Assembly: GCF_964355755.1 (NCBI RefSeq)
Contig: NC_092671.1
Location: 24,612,070 to 24,676,069 of the forward strand
Origin: Antedon mediterranea
Taxonomy: Eukaryota > Echinodermata > Crinoidea > Comatulida > Antedonidae
DNA: 64,000 nt
Direction of reading: 5' to 3'
Shown here: positions 35,501-45,704 of the stretch, in pieces
Numbering within the stretch: position 1 is the stretch's first letter
Layout of the letters: every line of letters starts with the position of its first letter
The notes under the pieces: generated by a model
The model's input: only the letters and a program-made list of their open reading frames with translations
Told to the model about the DNA's origin: nothing
Database searches by the model: none
Made by a program: the position numbers and the translations under genes

Positions 35501-37807
35501 TAGTCAGCATTAATATTATAGTCCGCATTAATATTATAGTCAGCATTAATATTATAGTCAGCATTAATATTATAGTCAGCATTAATATTATAGCCAGCAT
35601 TAATATTATAGCCAGCATTAATATTATAGCCAGCATTAATATTATAGTCAGCATTAATATTATAGTCCGCATTAATATTATAGTCCGCATTAATATTATA
35701 GTCAGCATTAATATTATAGTCCGCATTAATATTACTAGATGGTACGCTCGCTTCGCTCGCGTACCATCTAGGTCGTGCCCACAGATGGTTCTCGAATACA
35801 TAATGATTTCAGCGTTAAAAAACTGGCGATTTCAAATGTACAATAATGCAGGACAATAATACATGTCGTTTACAGGAACGAATAAATAGACACTGTGATT
35901 TATGTACTCAACTAAAATTAGCACCCTGGGAATTACTTCCGAAAGAGAAATTTGTCACAAAATGAGACCAATTGTTTTAAAAGTCAGATTTATACAAACT
36001 TATTTTGTGTTTTGTATGTAACATTATGGTTGAGGGATGGGGAAGAGGATGGGTGCAAAGAGGAACAATTTTTAAATATATTCTTTATTTTGTAACGAAA
36101 TATTTATTGTTTTCATGTTTTACAAATAATATACCACTAAACACAGTAAAACATTGCGATGTAATACTTTGTTGAAACTATCACCGTCGTAGTCGATTGA
36201 AATAGTACAGTACATGTAACGATACACTATGACGTATGTTTATATATAATGTTAAACAATCTGTGAAAACCACCTCTATTCAGGGAAAATCATAAATTCT
36301 ATTTAATCGTCAATAAATATTAAATTATCTAACTCAACTTAATTAGTAGGCCTAATGGTTTTCAATTGTTTCTTAGAGCCAATTCATAATTAAGTTGGTT
36401 CCTACCCTACCCACCAAAGTTGTTCTGCGTTTAGGGCATGTGATGCACCGTATAGGCTTATCTTCTACTGGCTTTACAACGCTACTCATGCCAGTGAGGG
36501 AAGGGTGATGATGTGGGTGGTTTAAATGCAATAATAAAGATTTGTAAATAATATACGGCGACTGAAAACGCTAGCTCATTATCCGTTAAAAAAAAATAAT
36601 ATCCAACCTCTGCAGAACAGATTGGAAAAAAAATGGATCGAATTTATGTTATAAGTATACAGTACTTGCCTTTACGATGCCTGAGGGAATAGACACTTGT
36701 GTAACAGAGATTGGAATGTTCCATTCATCGCAAATCAATACATTTATATAAACGTATATTAAATCTATCAAAATAGTATTTTTTAAAGAAAATCGGCCTG
36801 TCTTCAACATTATGATGCTGTACTCGAGCTGTTCAACCGGTTTTCAGCCATTAAAAACAATTATCGTAGGAGGAGATAGGAAAATGCGAAGCATCCTCGT
36901 ATTATTGTCTTCGGGTATTTTTCAAGACGGACATCCATTAGACAGTGTATACCACGATCGAAAAACACCCCTATTTGGGGCAAATCGTTGAACCTAAATT
37001 CGTTTTAATTGTCAATAACTAATTATCTAACTCAATTTAATTAGTAAACAGGGTTACATCAGGTGGTTAAAATCAGTACCGAGATTCTAACCAACTTTAT
37101 ATACGATCGAGTAAACATTCTAGAAATAACGCTCGATTTACCGAATTTTGCCCTTACGTAAATTTATATATAGATAGTCAGCATTAATATTATAGTCAGC
37201 ATTAATATTATAGTCAGCATTAATATTATAGTCAGCATTAATATTATAGTCAGCATTAATATTATAGTCCGCATTAATATTATAGTCCGCATTAATATTA
37301 TAGTCAGCATTAATATTATAGTCAGCATTAATATTATAGTCAGCATTAATATTATAGTCAGCATTAATATTATAGTCAGCATTAATATTATAGTCAGCAT
37401 TAATATTATAGTCAGCATTAATATTATAGTCAGCATTAATATTATAGTCAGCATTAATATTATAGTCAGCATTAATATTATAGTCAGCATTAATATTATA
37501 GTCAGCATTAACAATAGCATGTTATCTTATACTGTAATTGTTATTAAACCTCTATTTTGTCTTTCAACTCCTTGTTTATGTGGACTATGAACATTAATAA
37601 TAAATTATTTATTGGATTTCAGAATACTCTAAATATATATATATATTTTTTTTTAACTACCTATTTTTATGTTGTAAGCTTTCAATATTTATTAAACACT
37701 TAACAGAATGTATTTTTTTATTATTATAGGCATCCTTGATGGATAAGCTACCTCAGGATAATTCGGATGGTCGACTATTAAAATACATCATATCTTTAGT
37801 CACATAG
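20511..37807 (+). CDS. MPND: MPND, MPN/JAMM domain-containing protein, 15 coding exons, 482 aa
   Basis: Homologue of vertebrate MPND, a JAMM-family metalloprotease-like protein related to MYSM1. Exons: 20511-20514, 21541-21716, 22025-22171, 24436-24528, 25136-25287, 25468-25520, 25617-25698, 25817-25913, 26882-26954, 27784-27860, 29746-29914, 33124-33188, 33719-33808, 34334-34426, 37730-37807; phases agree. The N-terminal module has FNSPSAWAIHVKKLVNP and KSGCGWASV (exon 3), typical of MPND. An acidic/polar linker spans exons 5-7. The MPN core supplies the whole JAMM signature: Glu278 in SEVVGYL, His335/His337 in YHSHP, Ser345 and Asp348, so catalysis is plausible. The tail has DVFLTQDVLQEM. 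The start is tentative: ATG 20511 alone keeps phase with exon 2, while ATG 20483 opens a short overlapping frame. The exon 13 acceptor has a weak pyrimidine tract. Human MPND is about 470 aa. Confidence 0.9.
20915..21065 (-). mobile_element. LINE 3'-end fragment
   Basis: Read on the minus strand, a GGGGGTTTCTACTTATAAGC segment leads into an AAATAAAG-AAAC-AAAC tail. The tail and pre-tail hairpin style match short 3' ends of CR1/L2-like LINEs; the family is not determined. Confidence 0.35.
22413..23974 (-). mobile_element. Helitron-like non-autonomous element, copy 2
   Basis: Same terminal layout as the element at 7182-7730. On the minus strand it ends with hairpin CACTCTCGGAGTG then GCTTTCTAG; the other end carries CCTCCGCCAAGGAGG. 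The hairpin stem differs from copy 1 by paired changes. A ~260-bp block with AACAATAGAACAGCAACG and CTGCTCGCCGGCTTTTGAAA is present twice (about 22600-22870 and 23445-23735). It lies in MPND intron 3. Confidence 0.55.
24243..24360. repeat. Three tandem copies of a 40-bp unit
   Basis: The unit CACCAACTAATGACTGAATG plus CAGACCAAGGCTCTTATTAC is repeated three times; the second copy has one substitution and the third a diverged end. Confidence 0.85.
27883..27962. repeat. Two direct copies of a ~39-bp unit
   Basis: AAATACACAGTGCGTATGTG followed by ATGGCCAGTGTGTTACAT occurs twice head to tail with no differences, in MPND intron 10. Confidence 0.85.
28050..29745. other. MPND intron 10, repeat-like sequence of unknown family
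   Basis: A cluster of CTACCGC repeats occurs at about 28117-28210 and the rest is AT-rich. No coding exon or classifiable element was seen. Confidence 0.35.
30002..30303 (-). mobile_element. Composite SINE: 5S rRNA-derived head plus tRNA-like segment
   Basis: On the minus strand the first ~110 nt (30303-30190) match the 5S rRNA gene interior: TCTCGTCAGATCACCGAAG, TTAAGCAACG, and TGGGATGGGAGACC-type box C sequence (seen as GGTCTCCCATCCA on plus). Next, around 30175-30124, comes a tRNA-like stretch with an A box (TGGTGTAATGGTAA) and B box (GGGTTCGAGG). A body of ~110 nt follows. The arrangement recalls 5S/tRNA chimeric SINEs; no target duplication was identified. Confidence 0.6.
30463..32184. 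mobile_element. TA-flanked DNA transposon with ~50-bp inverted termini, split by a LINE
   Basis: The left terminus GGGAGGTTTCGCAAC, then ACGAATACGATAACGAAAAC and TACGTCAC, recurs inverted at 32184. TA dinucleotides flank both ends (30461-30462, 32185-32186). No transposase is seen. The interior is largely the LINE at about 30651-31845. Confidence 0.7.
30651..31845 (+). mobile_element. 5'-truncated LINE with reverse-transcriptase remnant
   Basis: Plus-strand translation gives GVPQGSILGPLLF (from 30741) and the YADD catalytic box (30837-30848), then a thumb and C-terminal region open at 31224-31646 (140 aa). In-frame stops near 30960 and 31160, and a deletion or frameshift ahead of GVPQGS, show it is dead. 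It ends in an (AAAC)n tail near 31823-31840, typical of CR1/L2/jockey-like LINEs. Confidence 0.8.
32590..33051 (-). mobile_element. LINE ORF2 C-terminal remnant
   Basis: The minus-strand frame has LETLAQRRVEHCRKFAEYL and TSRFTNSPIPYFIKLLN, the end signature of non-LTR retroelement ORF2 proteins. Upstream RT domains are absent; the tail runs into low-complexity TA/AAAACAAC sequence. It lies in MPND intron 11. Confidence 0.55.
34633..35734. repeat. 18-bp satellite block 1, about 61 copies
   Basis: The unit is ATTATAGTCAGCATTAAT with one variable site group (GTCAGC, GTCCGC, GTCGGC, GCCAGC). Variants occur in runs, as expected from unequal exchange. A long minus-strand open frame of MLTIIL repeats is simply the unit read through, since 18 is divisible by 3. 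It occupies MPND intron 14. Confidence 0.95.
35735..35771. other. Perfect 13-bp-arm hairpin at the end of satellite block 1
   Basis: CTAGATGGTACGC, an 11-nt spacer, and GCGTACCATCTAG. It directly abuts the satellite and ends in CTAG, resembling Helitron/Helentron 3' hairpins. Confidence 0.7.
35772..37171. other. Unique spacer between satellite blocks
   Basis: AT-rich sequence with no exon, RNA or known element recognised; it separates two blocks of the same satellite within one MPND intron. Confidence 0.4.
37173..37511. repeat. 18-bp satellite block 2, about 19 copies
   Basis: Same unit and orientation as block 1, with nearly all copies of the GTCAGC type and two of the GTCCGC type. Confidence 0.95.
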
Positions 37808-38836
37808 TTGCAGCTGATGTCATCATCAACCTTTGCTCAATACCATTCCAGGTTACTCAGAATGTTATTTCAAATATATTCCAACTTTATACTTGCCTTG
37901 CTTTAAATTACTACATAAAAAATATAGAGATGTATGTTTGAGTGATGTTTGAGAGAGCTTATTTACAGTACTACATTGAGAAGTGAGAGTTTGAGATTTG
38001 TAGTTAGTAAATCCAGCTTAACTTTAAAATAAAATAATTATTAAATAACAATAATTAATTATAATAATAATATACTATTTATAAACACAATTCAACTTGA
38101 TGAACATTGGACATAAAAGTTATAATAATTATATTTATTTTTCTGATTATGTACATTTTAAGGACACCTTACCTTTTATTTTAAAATATAATCCACATTG
38201 ATTGTTTTTGTGGGAAGCAGAACAAGTATAAACAAATATGCTATTAAATTTGTCTTATTGTTAAAATTGTTAATGTTGTTGATTTTTGTTTACTAGCTAC
38301 AGATAAAGAACATTTTACACTGTTTAAAATTGATACTTGCAGTGGTTAAATCATTCTAGAAAACCAGTGGCAGATTCATACCGAGCATGGACACATCCTA
38401 TGTACGCCCTGTAATCTTATTTTATTTTTACAATAACATTCTGAATGTTAGATATGTATATATTATTGTTAGTATTAGTGTTGATACATTATATTCATTT
38501 GTAACCTACACTTCCTTTTTTTTCTTCTATGCAAACTTTCTTGATCTGCCACTGCACAAAATAGTCATATTTTTTAGAGAAAAATTATGCAAATAATGAA
38601 TGTAAATAGTATATTGATGAAATATGCATTAATGCTGACCACAGCCATACAGATAAGGCAAAGCTGCTGTGTGGCACCTTGTGAATAACGTGTTTGTGTA
38701 TAATGTTTCTTTACAAGAGTTGGATCACTTAGGTAAGCAGGTGATTCATTGTATCGAAATTTACCTTTTTTAAGAAAAAAAAAATTAGTAAAACTATAAT
38801 ACACATTTTCCTCCCGAAAATATATATATATATAGA
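37808..38836 (+). other. MPND 3' UTR and downstream sequence
   Basis: AT-rich region after the MPND stop; no unambiguous polyadenylation signal chosen and no other gene seen. Confidence 0.4.
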
Positions 38837-38959
38837 TATAATTTGAAACGATAGAGATAAGGAAATCTGTGAGAATGAGAAAAAGTCACCCCAACCAAGA
38901 CTCGAACCCGGAACATTCTGCTTGATATGCAGATGTCCTAACCATTAGACCACTGGGGC
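38837..38959 (-). mobile_element. tRNA-headed SINE, copy 3
   Basis: The tRNA-like head (38888-38959) and the ~50-bp body matching GAGGAAATCTGTGAGAATGAG (here with an A for one G) are shared with the copies at 18.3 and 18.6 kb. Outside this segment the flanks differ, which delimits the mobile unit. The T arm is slightly more diverged. Confidence 0.6.
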
Positions 38960-41204
38960 AGAACAATATAATATATATTAAAATATACTGTGTGTGTATT
39001 TAGGCTGCACTGCATTTTTGAAAAAATAAATGTTATAAAAAATTATTTTTAAAGATTTCTCTATAGATTCAAAAGAACCATAAATGTGTACATAGTGGAC
39101 AAAAACGCAGAATGGACAAAACTTTCATAGATCATCTATAAATTTCCATGAAGGCATAACTTTCACAACAAATTGTTTACACAAAATAGGTTTGTTTTGC
39201 TTAGTGTTGCTTATTTAAAAAATAAATTTCAAATTTTCCAAACAAAATTGTTGGCTATGCAAATTCTGTATAATATATGTACATGTATTTGTTTGGGGAA
39301 AATAAAGCCTAGTAACTGGTCAGATCTATTCTTTTTTTGTTGTTAAAAGTCTATTGTAGAAATAACGTAACCTTTACCTCAAATGTGAACTCGAATTTTT
39401 TACCGATTTATGTTTGCACCAATATGAACCTCATCCTCATGTTATTTGTCAGTTTAGGCACCTAGATCAGCTTTCGACTTTCTTGTAGTTTGAAACACTT
39501 CTTATAAATAGTTATAATATTTGATAAAGTAGTTAACATGCAATAGGAAAGACAAATGCAAATGTGGATTCGGGAATGCAAAATAGAAAATAATTTTAAA
39601 CTTAAAACTATGTATTTTCAACTTAACTTTATCTTCAATTGGCCTTTTATTGAGATATTTATTACATTATCTGAGATATTATTATTCTGACACCGACGAA
39701 TCTATAATAATAGCATTAAGCCAACATGTGTGCCTCTATCTCCTCTTAAACCACAAGTCCGATATTAACGCCATTCGAGCTGGGGCACCTTTTAATACTC
39801 CTTTATGCATTAGTCTATATTAGAACGGAAACTTTGTTTTTTAGGCCAGTTTCTTTGCAAAGGCCGAATGCCGTTATTTGTAATCATCGGCCATTTTCCT
39901 ATGTCACAATTAGATCACTCAAGTCATTGGCGATATCGAGACAGGCAGGACATGTGATCAGCGTATAGCCTCAATAGCTTGCGCCATTACAAATGAAAAA
40001 CGGGGCGGTAAGTACAAAACTGTATTCTTGCTCATGTTTCTACCTCATGCACACCGCTCCTGCCTAACATAAGATTGAGCACCCTTTTTATCTATCATTT
40101 TTCCAAACACCAAATGCAGTGATACCACTAGGCTAGGTTATGTGTCGTCTTGCTGGTCGTCTTACTACTGTAATTAGGCCTACTATTTCTAAGCTGCTAT
40201 GGGCAATAGCAAAGAATATATATTCTTTGGCAATAGTCGAATGCGGGATGATTCGGCCCTGGTTTGGCAAGGCAAATCGGCCCACTTAGGCCGATATAAT
40301 GTCTGACTAAAACTAAGAGAGGCTTCTAATTTCATTAGCTCCCGATAGGTTTTTATGATATGGAAGATTGTGAAGTACATTATGCTAACATTATGTTTTG
40401 TTATTTTTGGGGGGGATTTTTAATGTAATTTATTTTCAAGATGTGTAGGCCTAGGCCCCTAGGTACTTCTTTCTAATTAGGCGTAGCCTACACCGCCAGA
40501 AAACACAGTGTGACAATCCACCAAATATTCTTACCACCACAAATCAAGACATTCAACTGAACAACAACAGGAAACTGCACGAATTAAGTGACTGTTCTCC
40601 AGTCGGAAATGACAAAAACATATTTGGAAGCTTTTACAAAACATGACAATTTACCAGACGACTATGAAATTCAGTATTATGTCCTATACCAAACTTATAA
40701 TAATAACTGACATAATAATATTAATTAATAAACGTCTATTATTTTAATATATTTACACAAACAAACAAGAACAAAGATACAGATGTATATTAAAAATTAA
40801 TATTAATGAGATTCTGTTTTTTTGTTTTCAAACATTCATTTTACAGTGAGCACTATTATTATTCTCGATGACTCTGCTTGATTTTAGAATTAAATCAAAA
40901 TAGACACTGAAATATAAAGACGAATACAGTATAATACTGTATAATGTACTTCTCGGCACTTTACATCCATTTACAGATTTGGGAATAAGTATTTCTATAC
41001 TATCTTTAAAATAATTCGTTCATTCATTTACATGTACATTGGACGGCTAGTCTAACTGCTTATTAACTGCTAGTCTAATTTAATGTTGATGATTATTCGT
41101 TATTATTCATAAATGTTTGGTATGTAATTGTATTTTATTGAAGAGAGCCCTAAATATCACTTAACTTACTGGAAGGGTTGCCCTCTCTAAAGATGGTTAA
41201 ATGT
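38960..41204. other. Intergenic, nothing recognised
   Basis: No exon with splice support, RNA gene or classifiable repeat was found; frames are short. Confidence 0.4.
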
Positions 41205-41459
41205 ATAAAAACAAATACTTGTTCAACAACCAAAAGGTACAGGGGCGGTTCATTTAAACTGAACCAGGCTACTAGGCTGATGTAGCAGCATCACCAAGGA
41301 AAAATGGAAAGATCAAAGAAGAAAGCAGCTGCAGAGAAGAAATGGAGTGTAGCAAAGAAGACAAAATAATTAACAGCGAAGTAGGCAAAGAAGGCTGTCA
41401 AATTCAAGTCCCCCACCCAAGAAGTCTGAGAAAAATGAATCTAAGTCGAAAAGGTCTAT
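41205..41459 (+). pseudogene. Decayed histone H1 fragment
   Basis: Matches the H1 genes of the array from the globular-domain end (GGTTCATTTAAACTGAACCA at about 41246) through the lysine-rich tail to TCTAAGTCGAAAAGGTCTAT, with substitutions, indels and stops. It lacks promoter, 5' half, 3' UTR and stem-loop. GATCAAAGAAGAAAG is shared with the chimera at 45.7 kb, whereas units 1 and 2 have GATCAGAG. Confidence 0.85.
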
Positions 41460-42867
41460 TTTGAGATATTGACCAAAACACGTTTTGCTCTAGCCTTTCT
41501 TTATGAAGAGGTATTTTAATAAATGCCTAAAATACTTATTGTATAATAGAAAAATATATTAAAGAACTTTTATTATGATTTTATATCTACAAAAACAATG
41601 ATATAAAAAGTTACGCGTTACATCCAATAAAATGTATATACAGTACATTAATTGTCTCATGTCAGTTAATAATCATATGGAAAACTTGACAGCAATTGCA
41701 CTGACCATACCCATCATACAATTTAATTTTTTTAAATAGGAAAATTGAAATTAATTAAAACACACACAACCTTAGAATCAATTGTTATTATACAGGTTTA
41801 ATTATATCATAGCTAGACGCAAATATTTACGGATTCTACGAGAGAACTTTCGACGCGAGCTACTTAGGTAGTGCATTGTTTTTTTCTTTTTATCATAGTT
41901 AACCTTAGAACGCACATTTAAGACTAGTGTCTTTAACAACATCGAGAGAAAAAGTACAGTAACGTCAATCTGCACTGCGAACGTGCATCAGACAGTGTTT
42001 TGCAAGTATGACGTCATGAGCTCATGCATGCATCATGAATGTACATGTTATATGCACTCCCTCTATAGTTTATGCCTTAACCTAATAGGAAAAAAATAAT
42101 GCGTCCCGTTCCTAAGAAAACTTTCCTGTCTGTAATCAATATAAATATGTGTTTATGAGTCTATTGCATATAGTCTTTAAAGTTCCGTCCGTAACAATAT
42201 ATTTTTGAAAATGAAATGTTCATCAAAATATGCCCCTACACAAATTTCCAAAAAAATGTGTTTATATAATCTAATGAGGTAGTCACATAAAACGTCGTGG
42301 AATTGGCATTTATAAACTTTGAATACATATGAAATAATAAACAAACAGAATTAATTAAATACTTAATTATGTATAATTGAGATTCAATTTAATCAAATTC
42401 AAATATGAATTCAATAACTTAAAAAAATGAAGACCAGAAAAAGTTTAACAAATTCTTAATTTACTTTGAGAAATAGTCACGAGTTATATCAAAATCAGTA
42501 ATTGAAATGTGTCAATTCATGCAGCAAATACTGTGGAATGTCCCATTAAAACACAAGTAATTAATTTCTTGGTGAGGATACAGACTTGGAGAAATTTTGA
42601 GAAAAGTTCTAAACTGTAGTTCAATATTTTAGTGCAAGTTTCAATCAATCCCAATCATTATATAATTAGCGAATATTGTTTATACATTGTGAAAACTTTG
42701 GATGAAAAAGTCTATAATTTAAATAAAGAAGCAATGATATTCTAACTTATACGAGTTGGGTGCATCCATTTAACTATTAACAATTATTATTTAAACTAAT
42801 AATTTATAATAAAACACTGTATTTTATTACCAGATGATATTTCACAGACAACATACTAGCATTTACA
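41460..42867. other. Intergenic/3' flank of the zinc-finger gene
   Basis: AT-rich, no gene recognised; it should include the zinc-finger gene's 3' UTR, since that gene reads leftward. Confidence 0.4.
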
Positions 42868-43887
42868 TTAATAATAATATGGTGCCTCTCCTGTGTGCAC
42901 TCCCAAATGTCTTTTCAAATTCCCATTTTGTTTAAATTTCTTCCCACAATATTCACATTCATATGGTGTCTCTCCTGTGTGTACTCTCAAATGCGTTTTC
43001 AAATCCCCATTGTGTTTAAATTTCTTCCCACAATATTCACATTCATATGGTGTCTCTCCTGTGTGTACTCTCAAATGCGTTTTTAAATGCCCACTTTCTT
43101 TAAATTTCTTCCCACAATGTTTACATTCATATGGTGTCTCTCCTGTGTGTACTCTCAAATGTCTTTTCAAATTCCCATTTTGTTTAAATTTCTTCCCACA
43201 ATATTCACATTCATATGGTGTCTCTCCTGTGTGTACTCTCAAATGCGTTTTCAAATCCCCATTGTGTTTAAATTTCTTTCCACAATATTCACATTCATAT
43301 GGTGTCTCTCCTGTGTGTACTCTCAAATGCGTTTTTAAATGCCCACTTTCTTTAAATTTCTTCCCACAATGTTTACATTCATATGGTGTCTCTCCTGTGT
43401 GTACTCTCAAGTGTTTTTTCAAATTCCCATTTGTTTTACATTTCTTCCCACAATGTTTACATTCATATGGTGTCTCTCTCGTGTGTATCCTCAAATGCGT
43501 TTTCAAATGCCCACTTTGTTTAAATTTCTTCCCACAATGTTCACATTCATGTGGTTTCTCTCCCGTGTGTATTCTCAAATGGTTGCCCAAATGATAATTT
43601 TGTTTAAATTTCTTCCCACAATGATCGCATTCATATTGCGTCTCTCCTCTTTGTGTTTTCACATTCTTCCAACAATGTTTCGTTTCATTTGTTGTTTGTT
43701 CGTCTTCTTGTTTGTCAACTCTCACCAGTGTTTTAAAATCATCTTCAAATAGCATGTTCTCTAGTTGAATGTTTAACTCTTCTGTCCATGTGTGATGTAT
43801 TCCTAAATGAACCTTCAAAACACTGAATTCAAATTTATCTCCACAATGCTCACATTTATATGTCATGTTGTTGGTGTTCAATTCCAT
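42868..43887 (-). CDS. C2H2 zinc-finger protein, 10 fingers, 339 aa
   Basis: Probable DNA-binding nuclear protein. One atypical finger ([10 protein letters not shown]...H-x4-H, residues 10-32) is followed by a ~55-residue linker and nine tandem Kruppel-type fingers of 28 residues, most joined by HTGETPYEC linkers. Fingers 5-7 are repeated almost exactly as fingers 8-10. The last finger has [10 protein letters not shown] before the stop. ATG 43887 is chosen because an in-frame stop lies ~10 codons upstream with no splice acceptor between. Antisense frames at 42893-43752 are mirrors of the repeat. No KRAB, BTB or SCAN domain is visible in this exon, and no orthologue can be named. Confidence 0.88.
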   Translation of the reverse strand: MELNTNNMTYKCEHCGDKFEFSVLKVHLGIHHTWTEELNIQLENMLFEDDFKTLVRVDKQEDEQTTNETKHCWKNVKTQRGETQYECDHCGKKFKQNYHLGNHLRIHTGEKPHECEHCGKKFKQSGHLKTHLRIHTRETPYECKHCGKKCKTNGNLKKHLRVHTGETPYECKHCGKKFKESGHLKTHLRVHTGETPYECEYCGKKFKHNGDLKTHLRVHTGETPYECEYCGKKFKQNGNLKRHLRVHTGETPYECKHCGKKFKESGHLKTHLRVHTGETPYECEYCGKKFKHNGDLKTHLRVHTGETPYECEYCGKKFKQNGNLKRHLGVHTGEAPYYY

Positions 43888-43982
43888 AATACAGTATTGT
43901 GAAACCGTTTAATGGAATTTACAGTATGTTTATTATTGTGTTTAAAAAGTTGATATAAAGTATATTTAGTTCTAAAATTTCT

Positions 43983-44017
43983 TGACGTTTCGATCAATAT
44001 ACTTTGATCGTCATCAG
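43983..44017 (-). ncRNA. Hammerhead-like ribozyme motif upstream of the zinc-finger ORF
   Basis: Minus strand: CTGATGA (44011-44017), a strong stem II (GATCAA...TTGATC), then GAAAC and GTC. This is the compact core seen in Penelope-like element repeats. Stem I pairing is not clear, so activity is uncertain. It lies ~100 bp upstream of the zinc-finger ATG on the same strand. Confidence 0.5.
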
Positions 44018-44613
44018 GATAGAGAATGCCGAAAGTCCAGGAAACTGGAAATATAAGCGAAATTGGGTGGGACTGGTGTGAAAGATAAAACAAAGATAAA
44101 ACTAGGTTAACAATGGATGGGATTGAAATAATGCCTAGCTATAGAAGGATATTGTTTCTCATGAACAAAGTCTTGAATAAAAGCTAGCTATAGAAGAGCA
44201 TTGTTTCTAAGAAGAGGTGTGAACAGCAAAGTGGTGCACAGTGGGCCAGAATTGGTTCAAAGTGTGCCAAAAGTATATACGCATGAACAAATACTGATTA
44301 CGTTAATTTTTAAAGGATCTAAGGGGTTTTTCAGACCCGTAGAATTTAATGGAAGTATTTTTAAATAGGTATGACGTAATACAAATGGTGTTTTCTGATT
44401 GGTTGAGGCGACTGCGCTTGTAATTCTTAAGTCAATTAATATTACATTTACTATTGAAAGGTTTCTATTACCCGGGGAAGCGTGAAATTAAAAATGTCGT
44501 CTTCCTTCCTACACCCAATAAAACCAACTGGAACATTTTCTTAATATATCAGAAGTCATAAAATACTAATTTTTGATTTTGGTTGCAGCTTTTTTATCTC
44601 ATCTTGAACATAT

Positions 44614-44895
44614 TCATTCTCTACCTCTAAGAGTAGAGTCGTTTCTTTCTTGAATTACAGGTGTATAGGTCGGCAAAATCGCGAGGAAGTATCTTTCTAA
44701 ATTTTCAACTACTTCTGTAATTTCTTCTTTTCTTTCCTGAACAATTCGAAGTGCAGTTTGGTCCAGCAAGCTTTGAAGGGGTACTCTTGGCGAATCTTCT
44801 TTAACCGTTATATTGTTTGGGTAGCATTTATGCTTAGCTTCACTCACGTTGTTATATGGTGGGTAAATATCTGCATGTTTGCTTTTTGCAGCCAA
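44614..44895 (-). other. Unassigned exon-like open frame, no ATG
   Basis: The minus-strand frame contains LQSLLDQTALRIVQERKEEI followed by a hydrophobic/charged helix-like segment and ILPTYTPVI. The frame opens without an ATG (TTG at its 5' limit) and a GAGGTAGAG donor-like sequence lies near its end. The composition looks like a real coding exon, but I do not recognise the family. It could be a 5' exon of the zinc-finger gene or a remnant. Confidence 0.3.
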
Positions 44896-45619
44896 TCTGT
44901 TGTTTATTTTTTTTATAATTAAATATCATTCAATTGCTGCTATAATATATTTAAAGATGTATTGTTCCCCAAAAACATGAAAAATTAACATTAATTGAAT
45001 CAGACTTTGAATATGTTATTTTAGTAAAGTTAATCACTTTCGGAGAAAAAAACGAAACAAAATAATGTTTTCACTTATAAAATGACAAAATAAATGATTA
45101 AAACCTATTACAAACAGTATTAAGTAATAGTATTCCGACTTTATAACTAATCTGTGTGTTAGATTTTGCTGAAAAAACTAAAATTATTTTTAGATTTCAT
45201 CATTCACTAAGTAGTTGGGTGGTATATGATTAATTTTCCATCTAGTCTTTGTTACACAGTGCACATGGGTCGTTATGTGCAATGTTTTTATTATTACAAC
45301 GTACTACTAGACCTAAAAAATCAAATGAATATCATTTTCCACAGGGTACTATTTACACGGCTGCGTGCTTCAACAAATATAAAAATACGCATGTTATTTG
45401 TTTTGTGGGAGAACATTTATTAAGTAGAATCGTACGTACGGTTGGTTTTGCAATCGATAATATACATCAAATTCATTCGTTCATTTTAAAGTTTTTGTAA
45501 TCTTACATTGTTAACTTTCACAGTTTTTCAAGCTTAAGCTAAGCGTGGCCGAAACAAGTTAAACCCATGCGCATGGTCAACAGCCAATAGGACTACAATT
45601 TTACCTTCAGGAAGTACTC

Positions 45620-45655
45620 ATTTGCATATCTCCGTGTATAAGAAATAAGCTTGTT
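45620..45655 (+). promoter_or_regulatory. H2B octamer and TATA box, leading partial unit
   Basis: ATTTGCAT at 45620-45627 followed by GTATAAG about 8 bp on; retained although the gene downstream is broken. Confidence 0.7.
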
Positions 45656-45704
45656 TAACAACTAGTCACTTCAATTTTCTAATCGTACATTAAAATTGTG
45701 AAGC

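Noticed and set aside
34554-35801. 415-codon minus-strand frame of MLTIIL repeats, and the 118-codon one at 37164-37520
   Set aside because: Translation of the 18-bp satellite; a multiple-of-three unit without stops always reads open.
42893-43752. Plus-strand frames opposite the zinc-finger gene
   Set aside because: Antisense of repeated finger codons; no independent start, motif or splice support.
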